NCBI RefSeq assembly: GCF_014648495.1
Contig: NZ_BMRF01000031.1
Coordinates: forward strand, 1 to 64,000
DNA length: 64,000 nt
Source of the DNA: Actinomadura cremea
GTDB lineage: Bacteria > Actinomycetota > Actinomycetes > Streptosporangiales > Streptosporangiaceae
Reading direction: 5' to 3'
The number at the start of each line of letters is the position of its first letter. Position 1 is the stretch's first letter. The notes beneath the pieces are model-generated. The model ran no database searches. It had not been told where the DNA came from and saw nothing but the letters and a program-made list of their open reading frames with translations. Shown here piece by piece: positions 40,918-51,100 of this stretch. Position numbers and translations under genes: made by a program.

Positions 40918-41520
40918 GTGCTGAACCCACCGGAGGCGTCGCCGACCGGTCGCGGTCTGGTGACCGCGCTCGTCGTCGCGGTCGCCCTGATCCTGCAGGT
41001 GTCGGTGGCGAACCGGCTGCCGCTGCCGGGCGGCGTCCAGCCCGACCTGGTGCTGCTCACCGTGGTCGCGCTGGCGCTCGTCGGCGGATCCGGGACCGGC
41101 ATGGTCACCGGTTTCTGCGCGGGCCTGGCCGCCGACATCGTCCCGCCCGCCGACCACACGATCGGACGGTACGCGCTGGTCTACTGCGTCATCGGGTACC
41201 TGTGCGGGACCGCGTCGGAGGGCGTCGACCGCCAGTCGGCCGTGCCGTTCTTCGGCGTCGCCGCGGGCGCCCTCGCCGGGATCGTCCTGTACGGGGCGAC
41301 GGGCATGCTGCTCGGCGACCCGCGCGCCGACTGGGCCACCGTGTCCGGCGTGGTCCCGCTGCAGGTCCTCTACACCGTGATCGCCAGCCCGTTCGTGGTG
41401 TGGGCGGTGCTGCGCGCCACCCGCCGGTACGAACGCGGCGAACGGGGCGCCCGCGGCGACCGCTTCTCGCTGCCCGCCGCCCGCTACCGGGCGATGTCCG
41501 GACGGAGCGGGAACCTGTGA
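40918..41520 (+). CDS. mreD: Rod shape-determining protein MreD
   Basis: This 200-residue integral membrane protein has about five helices (ALVVAVALILQVSVANRLPL, LVLLTVVALALVGGSGTGM, GVAAGALAGIVLYGATGML and others) and the family's PDLVLLTVVALAL and GFCAGLAADI segments. It stabilises the MreC-PBP2-RodA elongation complex. It starts one base after mreC and its TGA overlaps the GTG of mrdA (GTGA), so all are translationally coupled. Confidence 0.93.
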   Translation: MLNPPEASPTGRGLVTALVVAVALILQVSVANRLPLPGGVQPDLVLLTVVALALVGGSGTGMVTGFCAGLAADIVPPADHTIGRYALVYCVIGYLCGTASEGVDRQSAVPFFGVAAGALAGIVLYGATGMLLGDPRADWATVSGVVPLQVLYTVIASPFVVWAVLRATRRYERGERGARGDRFSLPAARYRAMSGRSGNL

Positions 41521-43589
41521 ACCCGCGGACGCACTTCCGGCTCGTCGTGCTGTACGTCCTGGTCGGGGCGCTGCTGCTCGTCCTGCTCGGCCGCCTCTGG
41601 TCCCTGCAGATCCTGGACGGCGAGCGCTACGCGTCGATCGCCGCGCACAACCGCACCCGCGACATCGTCGTCCCGGCCCTGCGCGGCATGATCCTGGACG
41701 ACAAGGGCCGACCGCTCGCGCGCAACCGCAGCTCGCTCGTCGTGTCGGTCGACCGGACGTCGCTCGCCCGGCAGGAGGACGGCGGCGAGGCCGTCATGCG
41801 GCGGCTCGCGGAGGTCCTCGACACGAGCTACGAGGACCTGCAGCAGAAGACCCGGCTGTGCAGCCCGACCGTGCAGCGCCCCTGCTGGCCCGGATCGCCG
41901 TACCAGCCGATCCCCGTCGAGGACCACACCGATCCCCGGGCGGCGCTGCAGATCGTGGAGCGCAAGGAGGACTTCCCGGGCATCACCGCCCAGATCCAGT
42001 CGACCCGCGTGTACCCCGGGCCGCACGGCGCGTCCGCCGTGCAGACCCTCGGCTACCTCCAGCCGATCACCGAGGAGGAGATGGCCGAGCGCCAGGGGAT
42101 CAAGGTCACCGGGTACAGCGCCGTCGACCTCGTCGGCCGCGCCGGGCTGGAGGCCGAGTACGACCGGGAGCTGCGCGGCGAGGCCGGGTACCGCCGGGTG
42201 CTGGTCGACAGCCAGGGCCGCGTCACCGGCGTCGCCGAGGACAAGGCGGCCGTCACCGGGAACAACATCGTCACCAGCATCGACGCCGAGGTGCAGGGCG
42301 CCGCGGAGAAGGCGCTCGAGGAGGGCATCGACGCCGCGCGCAAGGGCGGCAGCCCCGCCGACTGGGGCGCCGCCGTGGTCATGGACGTCCAGACCGGACG
42401 GCTGGTCGCGATGGCGAGCGTGCCCACCTACGACCCGAGCGTCTGGACCGGCGGCATCTCCCAGGAGAAGTACGACGACCTCCTCGGCGAGAAGAGCAAC
42501 AACCCGCTGATCTCCCGCGTCACGCAGGGCATGGGCCCGCCCGGCTCCACCTTCAAGGTGTCGTCGGTGGCCGCCGCGGTCCGGGCCGGATACGACCTGC
42601 ACGGCACCTACAACTGCCCCGGCTCGTACATGGTCGGCAGCCGCGCGTTCAACAACTTCCGGGGAGCCAACCTCGGCTCGATGAACCTGCACACCGCGCT
42701 CGTGAAGTCCTGCGACACGATCTTCTACAAGTTCGCGCACGAGATGTGGCTGCGCAACGGCGGGCGGAAGGCGCCGGTGGACGCGAAGAACCCGATGGTG
42801 GAGACGGCCCGCGACTTCGGGTTCGGCTCCCGCACCGGGGTCGACCTGCCCGCCGAGAGCGAGGGCCGCATCCCCGACGCCAAGTGGAAGCGCGAGTACT
42901 GGGAGGCCACCAAGGCGTCCAGCTGCAAGGCCGCCAAGGAGGGCTACCCGAAGGTCGCCAAGACCGACCCGGCCCGCGCCGGCTTCCTCAAGCAGGTCGC
43001 CGCCGAGAACTGCGCCGAGGGCGACGTGTGGCGCGCCGGCGACGCCGCCAACCTGTCGATCGGGCAGGGCAACGTCATGGTGACGCCGCTGCAGCTCGTC
43101 CGCGCGTACGCCGCCCTCGCCAACGGCGGGACGCTGCACACGCCGCGCCTCGGCGTCGCGGTCGTCCGGCCGGACGGCACGGTCGTCCGGGAGATCGAGC
43201 CGCCGAAGCCGACGAAGCTCCCCGTGGACGACGAGGTCCTCGCCTACATGCGCGACGCCCTCGCCGACGTCCCGAAGGAGGGCACCGCCGCCGGGGCGTT
43301 CAACGGGTTCGACCTCAAGCGCGTCGCCGTGGGCGGAAAGACGGGCACCGCCGAACGCTGGGGCGAGGAGGACACGGCCTGGTTCGCGTCGTTCGGCCCG
43401 GTGAAGAACCCCCGCTACGCCGTCGTCGCGATGGTCTCGCAGGGCGGGTTCGGCGCCGGCACGGCCGGCCCGATCGTCCGCAAGATCTGGGAGGCGATGT
43501 ACGGGACGAAGGAGCAGAAGCCCATCCTGGAGAACGGCCGGCTGCCCACCGAGGTGCCGCGGGTGCCGGAGCAGGGCGCGGCGCCGTGA
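41517..43589 (+). CDS. mrdA: Penicillin-binding protein 2 (peptidoglycan transpeptidase)
   Basis: This 690-residue class B PBP has one N-terminal helix (LVVLYVLVGALLLVLLGRLW), a dimerisation domain, and a transpeptidase domain with SxxK in GPPGSTFKVSS near residue 346, a second motif SCD in LVKSCDTIFYKFAHE and KTG in AVGGKTGTAER near 607. It crosslinks wall peptides with RodA as the glycan polymerase. Two Cys-containing loops (KTRLCSPTVQRPCWPG and KASSCKAAKEG...ENCAEG) are extra and may form extracellular disulphides. It is coupled to mreD and rodA by 4-base overlaps. Confidence 0.95.
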   Translation: MNPRTHFRLVVLYVLVGALLLVLLGRLWSLQILDGERYASIAAHNRTRDIVVPALRGMILDDKGRPLARNRSSLVVSVDRTSLARQEDGGEAVMRRLAEVLDTSYEDLQQKTRLCSPTVQRPCWPGSPYQPIPVEDHTDPRAALQIVERKEDFPGITAQIQSTRVYPGPHGASAVQTLGYLQPITEEEMAERQGIKVTGYSAVDLVGRAGLEAEYDRELRGEAGYRRVLVDSQGRVTGVAEDKAAVTGNNIVTSIDAEVQGAAEKALEEGIDAARKGGSPADWGAAVVMDVQTGRLVAMASVPTYDPSVWTGGISQEKYDDLLGEKSNNPLISRVTQGMGPPGSTFKVSSVAAAVRAGYDLHGTYNCPGSYMVGSRAFNNFRGANLGSMNLHTALVKSCDTIFYKFAHEMWLRNGGRKAPVDAKNPMVETARDFGFGSRTGVDLPAESEGRIPDAKWKREYWEATKASSCKAAKEGYPKVAKTDPARAGFLKQVAAENCAEGDVWRAGDAANLSIGQGNVMVTPLQLVRAYAALANGGTLHTPRLGVAVVRPDGTVVREIEPPKPTKLPVDDEVLAYMRDALADVPKEGTAAGAFNGFDLKRVAVGGKTGTAERWGEEDTAWFASFGPVKNPRYAVVAMVSQGGFGAGTAGPIVRKIWEAMYGTKEQKPILENGRLPTEVPRVPEQGAAP

Positions 43590-44770
43590 TCACCGGGTCC
43601 AAGGCCGGGACGGTCGAGGGGTACGCGAGGCGCTCGCGGTGGCGCGCCCGCGTCTCCACCCTGCGCGGACTCGACTGGCCGCTGTGCCTGTCGGTGCTCG
43701 CCCTCTCGGTGCTGGGCGCGCTCCTGGTCCGCTCCGCGACCTTCCACACGCTGATCGAACAGGGCCTGGACCCCAACAGCTTCGTCAAGCGGCACGCGGT
43801 CAACATGCTGATCGGGTTCGCGCTCGGCGCCGTCGTGTCGCTGCTGGACTACCGGCTGCTGCGCGCGTACGTCCCCATCATGTACGGCCTCGCCTGCGCC
43901 GGACTCGTCGCCGTCCTGACGCCGCTCGGCGCGACGATCAACGGGTCGCACTCCTGGATCGTCATCGGCGGCGGCCTGCAGATGCAGCCGTCGGAGTTCG
44001 CGAAGGTCGGGCTCGTCGTGCTGCTGGCGATGATCCTCGGCGAGCCCCGGGACGGCGAGATCGGCCCCGGCACCCGCGACATCCTGTTCGCGCTCGTCCT
44101 CGCGGGCGTCCCGGCCGTGCTGATCCTGATGCAGCCCGACCTCGGCACCACGCTGGTGTTCATCGCGGTCGTCTTCGGCATGCTGGTGATCTCCGGGACG
44201 CGCAAGCGCTGGATGTTCGGGCTGGTCGGCGGCGCCGCGTTCGCCATCTTCTCCGTGTGGTTCTTCGGGCTGCTGGAGGACTACCAGATCGACCGGTTCA
44301 CCGCCTTCCTCGACCCCGAGGCCGACCCGCGCGGCGCCGGCTACAACGCCCGCCAGTCGCGGATCGCGGTCGGCTCCGGCCAGGTGGACGGCCAGGGGCT
44401 CTTCCAGGGCGAGCAGACCAGCGGCAACTTCGTCCCCGAACAGCAGACCGACTTCATCTTCACGGTCGCGGGGGAGGAGCTCGGCTTCATCGGCGGCGCG
44501 GTGATCATCGTGCTGATCGGCGTCATCCTGTGGCGCGGGCTGCGCATCGCCACCCAGGCCGCCGACCTGTTCGGGACGCTCGTCGCCACCGGCGTCGTCT
44601 GCTGGTTCGGCTACCAGGCGTTCCAGAACATCGGCATGACGATCGGCCTCATGCCGATCACCGGCCTGCCGCTGCCGTTCGTGTCCTACGGCGGCTCCGC
44701 GACGTTCGCGAACATGATCGGTTTCGGCCTGCTGCAGGCCGTCCACCTGCGCCGCCGGCCGTTCGACTGA
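43586..44770 (+). CDS. rodA: Rod shape-determining protein RodA (SEDS glycosyltransferase)
   Basis: This 394-residue SEDS protein with about ten helices polymerises lipid II glycan. Conserved marks are QPSEFAKVGLVVLLA, LLILMQPDLGTTLVFIAV-type segment (ILMQPDLGTTLVF), RFTAFLDPEADPRGAGYNARQSRIAVGSG, QTDFIFTVAGEELGFIGG and GLPLPFVSYGGSA. The catalytic Asp in the extracytoplasmic loop corresponds to the D of QPDLGTT or nearby. GTG 43586 overlaps the mrdA stop (GTGA). It closes the operon. Confidence 0.95.
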   Translation: MITGSKAGTVEGYARRSRWRARVSTLRGLDWPLCLSVLALSVLGALLVRSATFHTLIEQGLDPNSFVKRHAVNMLIGFALGAVVSLLDYRLLRAYVPIMYGLACAGLVAVLTPLGATINGSHSWIVIGGGLQMQPSEFAKVGLVVLLAMILGEPRDGEIGPGTRDILFALVLAGVPAVLILMQPDLGTTLVFIAVVFGMLVISGTRKRWMFGLVGGAAFAIFSVWFFGLLEDYQIDRFTAFLDPEADPRGAGYNARQSRIAVGSGQVDGQGLFQGEQTSGNFVPEQQTDFIFTVAGEELGFIGGAVIIVLIGVILWRGLRIATQAADLFGTLVATGVVCWFGYQAFQNIGMTIGLMPITGLPLPFVSYGGSATFANMIGFGLLQAVHLRRRPFD

Positions 44771-44878
44771 CCGCCGGGGGCGCCGGATGCGAGGCGGCGT
44801 CCCGATCGGTCCGACCGGCCGCGCCGGATCGGTAGGCTGGACCGCCCATCCCATGTCCACTGCACGGAGGACGCCGTC

Positions 44879-46801
44879 ATGCCCATCGAGTCGATCTTCC
44901 CGCGACTGGAGCCCCTGCTCCCGGGCGTGCAGAAGCCGATTCAGTACGTCGGCGGCGAGCTGAACTCCCAGGTCAAGGACTGGGACGGCGCCGAAGTCCG
45001 GTGGGCGCTGATGTACCCGGACGCCTACGAGGTCGGGTTGCCGAACCAGGGCGTCCAGATCCTCTACGAGATCCTGAACGAGCGCGACGGCGTCCTCGCC
45101 GAACGCACCTACGCGGTCTTCCCGGACATGGAGGCCGTCATGCGGGAGCACGGCCTCCCGCAGTTCACCGTGGACGCCCACCGCCCCGTCGGGGCGTTCG
45201 ACCTGTTCGGCGTGTCGTTCTCCACCGAACTCGGCTACACCAACCTGCTGACCGCCCTCGACCTCGCCGGCATTCCGCTGGACGCCGCCGACCGCACCGG
45301 CGACCACCCGGTCATCGTCGCGGGCGGGCACGCCGCGTTCAACCCCGAGCCCATCGCCGACTTCGTCGACGCCGCCGTCCTCGGCGACGGCGAGGAGATC
45401 GTCCTCGCGATCACCGAGGTCGTCCGCGAGTGGAAGGCCGAGGGCCGGCCCGGCGGGCGCGACGAACTCCTCATGCGGCTCGCGGCCTCCGGCGGCGTGT
45501 ACGTCCCGCGGTTCTACGACGTCGACTACCTGCCCGACGGCCGCATCCAGCGGGTCGCGCCGAACCGTCCGGGCGTCCCGTGGCGGGTCGAGAAGCACAC
45601 GGTCATGGACCTCGACCAGTGGCCGTACCCGAAGAAGCCGCTCGTCCCCCTCGCCGAGACCGTGCACGAGCGCTTCAGCGTCGAGGTCTTCCGCGGCTGC
45701 ACCCGCGGCTGCCGGTTCTGCCAGGCCGGGATGATCACCCGTCCCGTCCGGGAACGCTCGATCACCACCATCGGCGACATGGTCGACACCGGCCTGAAGG
45801 AGTCGGGCTTCCAGGAGGTCGGCCTGCTCAGCCTCTCCAGCGCCGACCACAGCGAGATCGGCGAGGTCGCCAAGGGCCTCGCCGACCGCTACGAGGGCAC
45901 GCACACCTCGCTCTCCCTGCCGTCCACCCGCGTCGACGCCTTCAACATCACCCTCGCGAACGAGTTCTCGCGCGGCGGCCGCCGCTCCGGCCTCACCTTC
46001 GCCCCCGAGGGCGGCTCGGAGCGCATGCGCAAGGTGATCAACAAGATGGTCACCGAGGACGACCTGATCCGCACCGTCACCACCGCGTACGAGAACGGCT
46101 GGCGGCAGGTCAAGCTCTACTTCATGTGCGGCCTGCCCACCGAGGAGGACGCCGACGTCCTCGCGATCGCCGACATGGCCAAGCGCGTCATCGCCGCGGG
46201 CCGCGAGGCGACCGGCCGCAGGGACATCCGCTGCACGGTCTCGATCGGCGGGTTCGTGCCCAAGCCGCACACGCCGTTCCAGTGGGCCGCCCAGTGCGAC
46301 CACGAGACCGTCGACGCCCGCCTGCGCGCCCTCAAGGACGCCCTGCGCGGCGACCGGGAGTACGGCCGCGCCATCGGCCTGCGCTACCACGACGGCCAGC
46401 CCTCCGTCATCGAGGGCCTGCTGTCCCGCGGCGACCGCCGCGTCGGCCGCGTGATCCGCGCGGTCTGGGAGGAGGGCGGCCGCTTCGACGGCTGGAGCGA
46501 GCATTTCTCCTACGAGCGCTGGACGGCCTGCGCCGAGCGGGCCCTCGCGGACGAGCCCGTCGACCTCGACTGGTACACGCTCCGCGAGCGCGACGAGGTC
46601 GAGGTCCTGCCCTGGGACCACCTCGACGCCGGTCTCGACCGCGAGTGGCTCTGGCAGGACTGGCAGGACGCCGTCGACGAGACCGAGGTCGAGGACTGCC
46701 GCTGGACGCCCTGCTACGACTGCGGCGTCTGCCCCACCATGGGCACCGAGATCCAGATCGGCCCCACGGGCAAGAAACTCCTCCCCCTCTCGGTCGTCTG
46801 A
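44879..46801 (+). CDS. B12-binding-like radical SAM protein (TIGR03960 family)
   Basis: This 640-residue protein has an N-terminal cobalamin-binding-like fold (VRWALMYPDAYEVGLPNQGVQILYEIL, DLFGVSFSTELGYTNLLTALDLAGIP, VIVAGGHAAFNPEP), then a radical SAM core with the cluster ligands Cys274, Cys278 and Cys281 in CTRGCRFCQAG, and a C-terminal CxxC region (CRWTPCYDCGVCPTMG). It is normally followed by a TIGR03936/DUF2344 protein, as here, and by rne. An RNA or ribosome-linked modification is suspected but unproven. ATG 44879 has GGAGGAC eight bases upstream. TAGGCT at 44833-44838 is a possible -10. Confidence 0.92.
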   Translation: MPIESIFPRLEPLLPGVQKPIQYVGGELNSQVKDWDGAEVRWALMYPDAYEVGLPNQGVQILYEILNERDGVLAERTYAVFPDMEAVMREHGLPQFTVDAHRPVGAFDLFGVSFSTELGYTNLLTALDLAGIPLDAADRTGDHPVIVAGGHAAFNPEPIADFVDAAVLGDGEEIVLAITEVVREWKAEGRPGGRDELLMRLAASGGVYVPRFYDVDYLPDGRIQRVAPNRPGVPWRVEKHTVMDLDQWPYPKKPLVPLAETVHERFSVEVFRGCTRGCRFCQAGMITRPVRERSITTIGDMVDTGLKESGFQEVGLLSLSSADHSEIGEVAKGLADRYEGTHTSLSLPSTRVDAFNITLANEFSRGGRRSGLTFAPEGGSERMRKVINKMVTEDDLIRTVTTAYENGWRQVKLYFMCGLPTEEDADVLAIADMAKRVIAAGREATGRRDIRCTVSIGGFVPKPHTPFQWAAQCDHETVDARLRALKDALRGDREYGRAIGLRYHDGQPSVIEGLLSRGDRRVGRVIRAVWEEGGRFDGWSEHFSYERWTACAERALADEPVDLDWYTLRERDEVEVLPWDHLDAGLDREWLWQDWQDAVDETEVEDCRWTPCYDCGVCPTMGTEIQIGPTGKKLLPLSVV

Positions 46802-47130
46802 CACCCGGGGGATTTCCGGGCGGGCGACCGCCGGACGGCGGCCTCGCCCGGCGGGCCGGCCCCGTCCCGTCACCGTCGGAAACCCGCCGTGACCGGGCGC
46901 GGGGCCGTGTCGGGCCCCGCTCGCCGGGGGACGCGCCGCGGCGGAGCGGGCGGCGATGGCGCGAACGGAATTCGGCCGACGGGACAGGGGCCGGAGGGGG
47001 CGGCCGGGGGCCGGGCGTCACCACAGGGGGCGGGGGCACCGTACTCTGTAGGGAGACGTTTTCACACTCGGCACGAGTAGGAAGGACGAGAGCCCTGGCA
47101 CCCAAGCCGGAGGGACCGGCACCGGCCCCC
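46802..47130 (+). other. Intergenic region before the DUF2344 gene
   Basis: No separate gene is supported here. Most of the region is GC-rich without codon bias. Around 47041-47095 the character changes: TACTCTGTAGGGAGACGTTTTCACACTCG is AT-richer and may hold a promoter (TACTCT at about 47042). AGGAAGGA at 47079-47086 sits eight bases before an in-frame CTG (47095), a possible non-standard start for the DUF2344 protein. Confidence 0.4.
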
Positions 47131-47985
47131 GTGATCCAACGCCTGCGCGTCCGTTATGCCAAGCGCGGCAGGTTGCGGTTCACGAGCCATCGCGACATCT
47201 CCCGGGCCGTGGAACGCGCCGTACGGCGCGCCGGGATCCCCGTCGCGTTCAGCGCCGGATTCTCCCCGCACCCGAAGATCTCGTACTCGGGTGCGGCGGC
47301 GACCGGGGTCGCCAGTGAGGCCGAGTACCTCGAAATCGGGCTCACCGAGACCCGCGACCCTGCGCGGGTGCGGGCCGATCTCGACGCGGCCCTGCCGTCC
47401 GGCCTCGACATCGTCGATGTCGTTCCGGTACGGGCGGGCGGCGCCGGAGACGCGCAGGCCAAGCCGGGCGCGTTCGCCGATCGGCTCGAGGCGTCCCGGT
47501 GGCGGATCCGGCTGGACGGCGTGCCCCCGGGCGACGCCGCCGCGGCCGTGGCCGCGTTCCTGGACGCCGACGCCATCGAGGTCGAGCGCCTCACCAAGAA
47601 GGGGCGGCGCCGGTTCGACGTGCGCGCCGCCGTCCGCGTGCTCGAGGCGGAGGCCTGCGAGCCGGACCGGCGCGCCGCGGAGGCGGCGGATGCCCCTTGT
47701 GCCATACTTCGAATGGTTGTTCGGCATTCCACACCTGCCGTTCGACCCGACGACATCCTCACCGGTCTGCGCCAGATCGCCGACCTCGCGCCGCCGTCAC
47801 CGCCACTGGTGACCAGGCTGGCGCAGGGGCCTCTGGACGCGGCCACCGGTGGCCTCGGGGATCCCCTGGATCCCGACCGGGAGACCGGCCCGCCGCCCGG
47901 CGACGACGCCGCGGCGACCGGCGGCCCGCAAGGGCCGCGGCCCGGGGAGCCCGCGAGCGCGGATGCCGTCGGCGCCCGCCCGTGA
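47131..47985 (+). CDS. TIGR03936 / DUF2344 family protein
   Basis: This 284-residue protein has the family start IQRLRVRYAKRGRLRFTSHRDISRAVERAVRRAGIPVAFSAGFSPHPKISY. It is usually encoded between the radical-SAM gene and rne and often forms one fused protein with the former in other bacteria, so a common role in RNA or ribosome modification is likely but unknown. GTG 47131 is used. CTG 47095 with a much better ribosome-binding site would add 12 residues (APKPEGPAPAPV). The C-terminal 70 residues (after PLDAATGG) are disordered Pro/Gly/Ala-rich. Confidence 0.88.
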   Translation: MIQRLRVRYAKRGRLRFTSHRDISRAVERAVRRAGIPVAFSAGFSPHPKISYSGAAATGVASEAEYLEIGLTETRDPARVRADLDAALPSGLDIVDVVPVRAGGAGDAQAKPGAFADRLEASRWRIRLDGVPPGDAAAAVAAFLDADAIEVERLTKKGRRRFDVRAAVRVLEAEACEPDRRAAEAADAPCAILRMVVRHSTPAVRPDDILTGLRQIADLAPPSPPLVTRLAQGPLDAATGGLGDPLDPDRETGPPPGDDAAATGGPQGPRPGEPASADAVGARP

Positions 47986-48176
47986 GGCCGAAGCCGTGGT
48001 GACACGGAACCGGCTCGCAGGGACGGTGGGCGCGCCCCCGACGACTTCGTCGTCATCGCCGGACGACGGCGGTGGCGACACCGACTGACGGAGAGTTCCC
48101 GTGCGGCGCACCGCACCGATCCGCCGAAGGGCGGAACGCGCTGTCGCGCCCGGGAACCTGACGGGAGATTGCCCGG

Positions 48177-51100
48177 ATGCTAGAGAACGAAGCCGATTCG
48201 GCGCAGGCCGAAGGCACCGATAACGAGACCACCGCCGCGAGCGGGACGAGCGGTGCGGAGACGTCGGGCGTGACGACGCGCCCGCGCCGCCGTGCCAGCC
48301 GCCCCGCCGGCCCGCCGCCCGAGATCGAGGAGTCCCCCGCTCCGCCCGCGCCGGAGCAGACCGCGCAGGACGAGCCCGTCGAGCCCGTCGAGAAGGACGA
48401 GGCCGCCGCGGACGACGGCGCCGAGCGGGAGCCCGTCGCGGAGGCCGCCGACGAGCCCGCGGCCGAGGAGCCCGCGCCCGCCGCGGAGCCGGCGCCCGCG
48501 AAGAAGGCCACCCGGACGCGGACCCGCAAGAGCGCGAAGGCCGCGGAGCCCGCGAAGGCCGCGGAGCAGGCCGAGACGGCCGAGCCCGTCCCGCCGACCG
48601 GCGCCGAGACGTCCCCGGAGATCGAGGGCGCGCCCGCCGCCGAGGCCGCGACGAAGCCCGCTGAGAAGCCCGCTGAGAAGCCCGAGGAGAAGGCCGCCGA
48701 GAAGGCTCCGGCCTCCCGGACCCGCACCCGCCGCCGCACCGCCGCCAAGACCGCGGAGCCGTCGGCCGAGACCGCCGCGCCCGCCGAGCCGCCCGCCGCG
48801 TCCGCCGAGGTGCCGCCCCCGCCGACCGTCCCGCCCGCCGTGCCGTCCGTGCCGGAGGTCCCCGCCGTCCCGGTGGCCGGGGCGAGCCCCGGCACCGAGC
48901 AGGTGTCGGAGACCGAGCCCGCGAGCGGCATCGCCGTGCCCGGCGTGACCTTCCAGCCGCCCATGGTGGTGTTCCAGCCCCCGCAGCCGAAGCCCGAGGA
49001 CGCCGCGCGCCGCGAGGAGGCGGTCAAGGCCGCCGCCGAGACGGCCGAGCGCGAGGCCGCCGACGAGGAGCCGGACGAGCGGGACGACCGGGACGACCGG
49101 GACGAGCGCGCGTCCGACGGCGACGACTCCGACGACCGTCCGTCCCGCCGCAGGCGCCGCCGCGGCGGCCGCGGCCGGGGCCGCAACGGCAAGGACGGCG
49201 CCGACGACGAGATCCAGGGCACCGAGGCCGAGGACGCCGAGGACGAGCAGCCCCCCGCGGACAAGGGCAAGGCGGACAAGCCGAAGGAGCGCTCCAAGCC
49301 CGACCGGCAGTCCAAGGCGGCGAAGGCCAAGGACGCCAAGGACGCCAAGGACAAGGACGCCAAGAGCAAGGACGCGAAGGACCAGGCCGAGGAGGCCGAC
49401 TCCGACTTCGGTGAGGAAGACGACTCCGACCAGGGCGCGTCGAGCCGCCGCCGGCGGCGCCGCAGGCGCCGGTCGGGCGGCGACGGCGAGGGGGGCGGCA
49501 CCGACGATCCGCCGAACACCGTCGTGCACGTCCGCGACTCGCGCGCGGTGGAGGACGAGGTCCAGTCCGTCCGCGGGTCCACCCGCCTGGAGGCCAAGAA
49601 GCAGCGCCGCCGGGAGGGCCGCGAGCAGGGCCGCCGCCGCCCGCCGGTGATCACCGAGGCGGAGTTCCTGGCGCGCCGCGAGTCGGTCGAGCGTGTCATG
49701 GTCGTCCGGCAGGAGGGCGAGCGCACCCAGATCGCCGTCCTCGAGGACGACGTGCTGGTCGAGCACTACGTCAACCGCGCGACGCACCAGTCGTACGTCG
49801 GCAACGTGTACCTCGGCAAGGTGCAGAACGTCCTGCCGTCGATGGAGGCGGCGTTCGTCGACATCGGCAAGGGCCGCAACGCCGTGCTGTACGCGGGCGA
49901 GGTGAACTGGGACGTCGCCGGGCTGGTGGGGCAGCCGCGCCGCATCGAGTCCGCGCTGAAGTCGGGCCAGTCGGTGCTGGTGCAGGTCACCAAGGACCCG
50001 CTCGGCCACAAGGGCGCCCGGCTGACCAGCCAGGTCTCGCTGCCCGGCCGCTACCTGGTGTACGTGCCGGACGGCTCGATGACCGGCATCAGCCGTAAGC
50101 TCCCGGACAAGGAGCGCAGCCGCCTCAAGCAGATCCTCAAGAAGGTCATGCCGGACAACGCGGGCGTGATCGTGCGGACGGCGGCGGAGGGCGCCACCGA
50201 GGAGGAGCTGTCGCGCGACGTGTCGCGGCTGGCCGCCCAGTGGGAGAGCATCCAGAAGAAGGTCAAGACCGCGTCGGCGCCGTCGCTGCTGTACGGCGAG
50301 CCCGACCTGACCATCCGCGTCGTCCGCGACATCTTCAACGAGGACTTCAGCAAGCTCGTCGTGTCCGGCGCCGGCGCGTGGGACACGGTGTCGGAGTACG
50401 TCCAGTACGTCGCCCCGCACCTCGCCGACCGCGTCGAGCGGTGGACGGACGACCAGGACGTGCTGGGCGCGTTCCGCATCGACGAGCAGATCGCCAAGGC
50501 GATGGACCGCAAGGTGTGGCTGCCGAGCGGCGGCTCGCTGGTGATCGACCGCACCGAGGCGATGACGGTCATCGACGTCAACACCGGGAAGTTCACCGGG
50601 CAGGGCGGCAACCTCGAGGAGACCGTCACCCGCAACAACCTGGAGGCGGCCGAGGAGATCGTCCGTCAGCTCCGGCTGCGCGACATCGGCGGCATCGTCG
50701 TGATCGACTTCATCGACATGGTGCTGGAGAGCAACCGGGACCTCGTGCTGCGCCGTCTCGTCGAGTGCCTGTCGCGGGACCGCACCAAGCACCAGGTCGC
50801 CGAGGTCACGTCGCTGGGTCTCGTGCAGATGACCCGCAAGCGCGTCGGCCAGGGCCTGCTGGAGGCGTTCTCGGAGACCTGCGAGTCGTGCAACGGCCGC
50901 GGCATCCACGTCCACCTGTCCCCGGTCGAGCCGAAGGCCGACAAGGAGGTCGGCGGGCGGCGCCGCAAGCGCAAGGGCGAGGTCGAGAAGGCCGTCGAGG
51001 AGAAGCTGGCCAAGTCGGAGAAGGCGGAGGCGAAGGCCGGCCGGGGCGAGCGCGAGGCTAAGCCGAAGCCGGAGCCGGAGCCGGCGAAGGACGAGGCGAA

